A stretch of 64,000 nucleotides of DNA from Tupaia tana (taxonomy: Eukaryota > Chordata > Mammalia > Scandentia > Tupaiidae). Both the position numbers and the translations under genes were made by a program. The notes beneath the pieces were generated by a model, which worked only from the letters and a program-made list of their open reading frames with translations, was not told the DNA's origin and did not search any database. Of the stretch, positions 59,441-64,000 are shown one piece after another. The stretch is from contig JAKSZU010000006.1 in assembly GCA_026018925.1 (NCBI GenBank), forward strand, positions 192,397,449 to 192,461,448, given 5' to 3'. Each line of letters opens with the position of its first letter. The stretch's first letter is position 1.

Positions 59441-59778
59441 GGGTATATAGATACCTACAGAAAGTCTCACTGAGAGTGTTCACTATATCTATCAAGGTAG
59501 ATGGAAGTGTAGACTTGAACCTCATAAGGATTTCCAGGGCTCTCGACATGGATTTGGTAGCCAGGGACCCATAAATGAGAATGGGAACAGTGAATGTGAA
59601 TATGTCCAAAATAGAAGAGGTATGACAGATGGGAAAAATAAGCACTTAAGAAATCAAAATTAATTAGAACATTTAAAATGACCTTTAAGAACAATTAAAA
59701 TTTGAAAACTTCAGACCAGGCACTGGGCTAACCACCTCGCATTCATTTCTTTTTACCTCTGTCAAAAGCTGTATTTAA

Positions 59779-60009
59779 GGGGTCAGCAGATGGTGTAGTG
59801 ATTAAGGTGTCGAACATCCTTGTGGCCGACAATGGTTCAAGTCCCAAACCTGGCAGCTTGAAACTCACACCAGGCATGTATGCATGCATGCCCAAATCCA
59901 AAGAGGAGAGTGGAAGAGAGGGGACTGCAGCATGGTCATCCCCCTGGGGAGGGGGTGAATTTTTGCTTTTGTCTTTGTATCTTCAGCAAGCACACAAAAA
60001 AATAAATAA
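59779..60009 (+). mobile_element. tRNA-headed SINE, older
   Basis: Head 'ggggtcagcagatggtgtagtgattaaggtgtcg'. Short CT block, ends 'agcaagcacacaaaaaaataaataaag'. Confidence 0.82.
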
Positions 60010-60520
60010 AGTTACATTCGGTAGGTGAGTATTCTGATTTTGTTGATGGCAAAACTGAAAAATGCATAGTAAGTATTTATTGACATTGTTATTGCCTTTC
60101 TGAGCAATGGATTGTGTTGAGTATATTGCGGTGCAAGAGATAGAAGACATCTCAGCATCAATTAGCCAAGCAGATGCAAGGGGTGCAGTCAAGAACCTAT
60201 GGCCAGTCAGTCAGTGATACCCGAAAAATGAGAGAAGAGAGTATTTTTTAGATACGAATTCGAGCCTGCCTAGACATGTCCTAGTGTACGGGAATAGCCT
60301 CTCCTTCAGGAATATGACTTTAATAGAGGCTACACATGAGCATGAAGGGGCTGGACCAAGAGAGTGGTACGGAACAACTATGTATATGGCAGTGAGCCAG
60401 GCAGAGGCTGTGTGGGTGGGATGCACTAGAAATAAAAGTGGAAAAAACATGATTTGTTTAGAATAGATCATTTCCTCTCTCAGATCAAAGCCAAATGAAT
60501 CTACGTTAGCAGGATACCTT
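60010..60520. other. Unassigned DNA
   Basis: No gene or repeat recognised. Confidence 0.45.
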
Positions 60521-60539
60521 CAAAAATAAGATCATTCCT

Positions 60540-60809
60540 GGGGAACCAGCAGTTAGCGTAATGGCTATGTCGCTGGACTCCCACGTAGTCGACCGCGGTT
60601 CGCGTCTCGGACCCGGTGGCTTACAACTCACGCCGGGCGCGTGTGCGTGCGTGCCCAAGATCCCGAGAGGAGAATGGAGGAGAAGGGATTGCGGCGTGAC
60701 CATCCCCCCTGGGGGGTGATTTCTCGCTTTCTATCTCTCTGTCTCTCTCTGTCGTCTGGCGAGTGCACGCGCCCTATAGCGAAAACCTCTCAAAAAAAAA
60801 AAAAAAAAA
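60540..60809 (+). mobile_element. Very young SINE, plus strand
   Basis: Near-identical to the reverse complement of 56947-57218, including the shared variant bases. A 15-bp exact duplication, aataagatcattcct, lies at 60525-60539 and 60810-60824. Tail of about 20 A. Confidence 0.96.
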
Positions 60810-60824
60810 AATAAGATCATTCCT

Positions 60825-61670
60825 ATGTATAAGGTTTGAATTATTCTGTGAATTTCTAGGGTTCTCAGAGAGAAAGACGGTTGTAGTTCAGGACTTTAAC
60901 ATGTCAGAAGACATCGTCAGATAATAAGCCTGTATCAAAGCCATCAAATGTAACCTTTTCCTGAGACAGGAATGTACGAACTCCGATGGTCAATCGGGGG
61001 ACGAATTAGAGAAATGTACTTTTATCACAAAGGTGGGGGATTAATTCCATCTCAGCCATATTTAGAAGTTAATTGGAAGGCGTTAAAAGCTTTTCTTTCT
61101 TTCCCTTACTTCTGCTTTCTCACCTTAATTTGATATATACATTCAATTATTTTCTCTCCAGTCCTGCTTTTGAAAAAAAAGACTGGTTGTTCCCAAATTG
61201 TTCTCAGAGGAACCGACTATTTAACTAAATACAAAAGGTTTGCAAAGAAACAAAAAAATCAAAAGTGGCCTTTTCTCATAAACCTATCCGAAGTGCAGTG
61301 GCTGTGAGTCACCATGTCACTTGATGCGTAAAGGAAAGAATGATTCAAATGTTTGGTATAAATAGAGGCTGTGTCAGTGATGGTTCTGTCCATCAAAAAT
61401 TGAAGCTTTCTCTGCCACAGGGAGGCAGAAGCTCAACATGGACAGTATAACCTAGCCTCCCTGCATTGAGGCATAACCACATGGCTTGATTTCGCCAGTA
61501 AAATATAAAATGCAGTAAAGTATGCAGCTTTGGGGAGGGTAGTGGGGTTGCAGAGCCTGCCCACCAGTCAGAAACATATGCATTTATAGCTATACACAAT
61601 TGAGAAATAATTTTCAATAGTGTCAAACATAGAAATTTTTTAGGAATATTTTGTTTTATGTATTGTTTAG
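60825..61670. other. Unassigned DNA
   Basis: No gene or repeat recognised. 61395-61560 is slightly less AT-rich. Confidence 0.45.
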
Positions 61671-61675
61671 TATTT

Positions 61676-61830
61676 TTTATTTTTTATTTCTTTCATACAT
61701 TCAATCACATATGTTGCTTAGCTTGTAAAGTGAGTATTATGTTCTTGGTGTTTCAACAGTGCTACCAATTTGTTTTCTACAGGTATAATGCTGTTTTGGG
61801 CTTCATTTGAGGGCATTTATTGACTTATTT
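61676..61830 (-). mobile_element. L1 3' end fragment, diverged
   Basis: 'atttctttcatacattcaatcacatatgttgcttagcttgtaaagtgagtatt' is the reverse of the 'gctttacaagctaagtgatgtatagtgattgaatgtat' block at 34855. Confidence 0.65.
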
Positions 61831-61964
61831 ATTTATTTTAAGAAAAAGATTTGGGTGTTAGAAGCATGATCTCTAAAGTTATCTCAGAGCATGAAATGTC
61901 TGGATGTTGTAAACCTGTTAATGTTCTTTAATATAAGTAAATAAATGAGTATTTATGGATGTTT

Positions 61965-62135
61965 TTGCTATTGCTAAGCACGTCTTCAGTATTTTCCACA
62001 CATTATCTCTTCACAGCCTCATTGTGGGGTGATAAGGTAATTCTGTAAAGTTAGTGATATTATTATCTCTGTTTAAAAATGGGCATACTGTGGAAAAAAA
62101 CACTGAGCAATTTGCTCGTGATCATCCATGATTCT
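61965..62135 (-). mobile_element. MIR fragment
   Basis: 'gctaagcacgtcttcagtattttccacacattatctcttcacagcctcattgtggggtgataaggtaattctg...tgagcaatttgctcgtgatca' is a reversed MIR. Confidence 0.72.
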
Positions 62136-62660
62136 TTACCATCAGGATGTACCCTCTGTAGAGCTATAAGACTACAAAGGTATAGCTACAAGACTCCAAA
62201 ATATTCTCATTTTCGTTTTTGGCAAAAACAACACATTTTTAGACTATTTAGTGAGGTAGGCTTTTAAAAGATCAGGATCAGCTAGTCACCAACTTTAAAA
62301 AGTATCTGATTCTCTCACATAAATGATATTTTTAAATGGGAAATAAGAATAGTTTTTATTTTCTTTGTTTCAATGGGACACTAAAAAATTGTGAGATAGG
62401 AAACTAAGAAGTAATATTTCAGGATTTTATAAATCTCAATATTTAAGGAAGAGTCTCTGACAGTATGCATGCCGTTGCCTCCCTATTAGAATGGAAGTTG
62501 CAAGTTAAAGAAATTCCAATTTGAATAAAGTCATTTCATAGCGAGAGAGCTACAAAGGTCTTTCAGCTAAAAAGTATCTGTCATTCAATTTAGATGTCTA
62601 TATTGGGAAGACTAATCTTCATAAGAAGGAGATTTCAGGATATACTCCAGGAAAATAAAA
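62136..62660. other. Unassigned AT-rich DNA
   Basis: No gene or repeat recognised. Confidence 0.45.
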
Positions 62661-62670
62661 TAAGACTTTT

Positions 62671-62946
62671 TTTTTTTTTTTTTTTTGAGAAAGAGAGACT
62701 TTTGCTATAGAGTGTGTGCACTCACCAAAGAGACAAAGACAGAGAGAGACAGAGAGACAGAAAGCAAGAAATCACCCCCTGGGGAGGATGTCCAGGCCAC
62801 AATCCCTTTTCCATTCTCCTCTTGAGGTTTTGGTCACACACACACATGCACTCAGTGTGAGTTTTAAGCCGCCCGGGCCTGGGATTCGAAACATAGTTAA
62901 CTACATGGAGTCTGAGGATGTAACCATTACACCATCTGCTGGTCCC
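62671..62946 (-). mobile_element. tRNA-headed SINE, minus strand
   Basis: T run then 'gagaaagagagacttttgctatagagtgtgtgc', ending 'acaccatctgctggtccc'. Duplication aagactttt lies at 62662-62670 and 62947-62955. Confidence 0.88.
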
Positions 62947-62955
62947 AAGACTTTT

Positions 62956-63885
62956 TATTTGGGTAGAAATCAGTAAGAAAATACCACATTGCGTACTTGT
63001 TTGTTTCTTTTAATTCTTGCTCCTACTTTATGTCCTACTTTATTAATTTATGTCATGAAGCTATTTTAATACATTTGTTTCTTTTGATAAACAACTCCTT
63101 TGAGTCCTTAAAGAGTCTTCAATCTCTTGGCATATGCAACCTTATTGTATCCTCTAATGTTCAAATATAAATTATCTTGAAAGCACTGGTTCTAGAATTT
63201 TAACATGCATAAAAATCATACAAGAAATTCACAAAAATGCTTATAACAGAATTCTACCCCAAATATTCTGATTTTTATGTCTGTGGTAAGAAATTTTCAT
63301 TTTAAAATGTTGATTTCAGTACAAATGATATGGTTCATACTTTGAGAAACAGAGTGTTGTGTATAATTCCATCCTAATTAAGTTTCACTAAGGACCATGA
63401 CCTGAAAATCCCCATACCTTAAAAGATTCCATCGACACTTCTAGGCAAAAGTTTCTTTTCTTCAGTATTTTACTGTTATCATTTTCAAGTAAATAAAATA
63501 GATCAAATCCCTCAATGATCCTTTCCTGCACTCTTGATCAGGCTGGATACAAGAAAAGTAATCACGGAAATTGCTGGCTGTCTATATGATAAAATATTGA
63601 TGTAAGCTTACCCCCTGTTACTATGGTTACAGACATAGATTCACATTTCTATTCCAAGGCCATGTGAACCCAACTAAAGTACAGAGGCTTAATTGTATAT
63701 AGAACAAGACCAATTAAAAATAAACAAATGCTTCTTATAGTAAACAACAGAAGTTTAGAGCTAAAATGTTTATTAGAAATCACCCAGTACAATCCTGTTG
63801 AGGTAGCACATTTAACTGGTATAGAAAAATTTTATATGGCTCATAGTCAAAACAAAGAAAAAGCTATGAGTTTATAATTATTACC
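62956..63885. other. Unassigned AT-rich DNA
   Basis: No gene or repeat recognised. Confidence 0.45.
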
Positions 63886-63889
63886 TTGG

Positions 63890-64000
63890 TGGGGCCAGAA
63901 GATGTTGTGGTGGTTAAGGGCGCTGGACTCCCACATGGCCGACCGCAGTTCAACTCTTGCTTTCTCACTTTCTCTCTTTGTCCCTCTTTGGTCAAGTTAA
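63890..64000 (+). mobile_element. Short SINE family member, cut by window edge
   Basis: 'ggggccagaagatgttgtggtggttaagggcgctggactcccacatggccgaccgcagttcaactc' runs straight into 'ttgctttctcactttctctctttgtccc' and 'tttggtcaagttaa'. Better preserved than the copies at 1466 and 14733; the tail would lie beyond the window. Confidence 0.8.

Noticed and set aside
60612..60680. 7SL similarity in the body of the main SINE ('gccgggcgcgtgtgcgtgcgtgcc')
   Set aside because: Only a short GC-rich match to the 7SL start; the following bases diverge, unlike the true 7SL-like segment at 16209.

Overview
This window looks like AT-rich intergenic or deep-intronic DNA from a placental mammal. I find no intact protein-coding gene, no RNA gene, no bacterial-type operon and no CRISPR array. 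The evidence for a mammal is the mix of repeats: ancient MIR and L2 fragments, ERVL-MaLR (MLT1-type) LTRs, old L1M 3' ends, Tigger and hAT-Charlie DNA transposon fossils, and two decayed retrocopies of mammalian genes (SRRM1 and a MIA3/TANGO1-like gene). Alu and rodent B1 are absent. The dominant SINE is a roughly 260-280 bp tRNA-headed family, and one older element joins a tRNA-like head to a 7SL-like body. 7SL-derived SINEs are known only from Euarchontoglires, so I infer a non-primate euarchontan (tree shrew or colugo). That is tentative; the genus cannot be fixed without a repeat library.

Layout. 1-4 kb: a MIR, three SINEs head to tail (874-1620), two small inverted-repeat DNA elements (MITEs) and a minus-strand SINE. 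4.29-7.94 kb: a 5'-truncated minus-strand L1 carrying decayed reverse transcriptase, joined head to head to a plus-strand SINE. 8-16.6 kb: more SINEs, microsatellites, an old L1M 3' end broken by two SINEs, and the tRNA-7SL chimera. 16.7-20.76 kb: a near full-length processed pseudogene of SRRM1, itself hit by an L1 fragment (13-bp target duplication) and a SINE. 21-31 kb: L2 pieces, two MaLR LTRs, a Tigger fossil, SINEs and a MITE. 32-46 kb: sparse single-copy DNA with scattered SINEs, a MaLR LTR and a MIR. 46.2-49.4 kb: an L1 3' end, a complete hAT non-autonomous element with an 8-bp duplication, and SINEs. 49.47-51.77 kb: a minus-strand MIA3-like retrocopy made of two head-to-tail partial copies. 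52-64 kb: an L1M end, a solo-LTR-like element, MIRs, two very young SINEs in opposite orientation, single-copy DNA with a possible conserved block (57.2-58.9 kb), and a SINE running off the right edge.

Nothing here works together as a pathway. The content is a record of successive insertions. The observations most worth checking are the L1/SINE head-to-head composite that appears to share one target duplication, and the dimeric MIA3-like retrocopy that appears to sit inside one target duplication. I saw no convincing novel functional system. Repeat-family names come from recalled consensus motifs, not from a database search.
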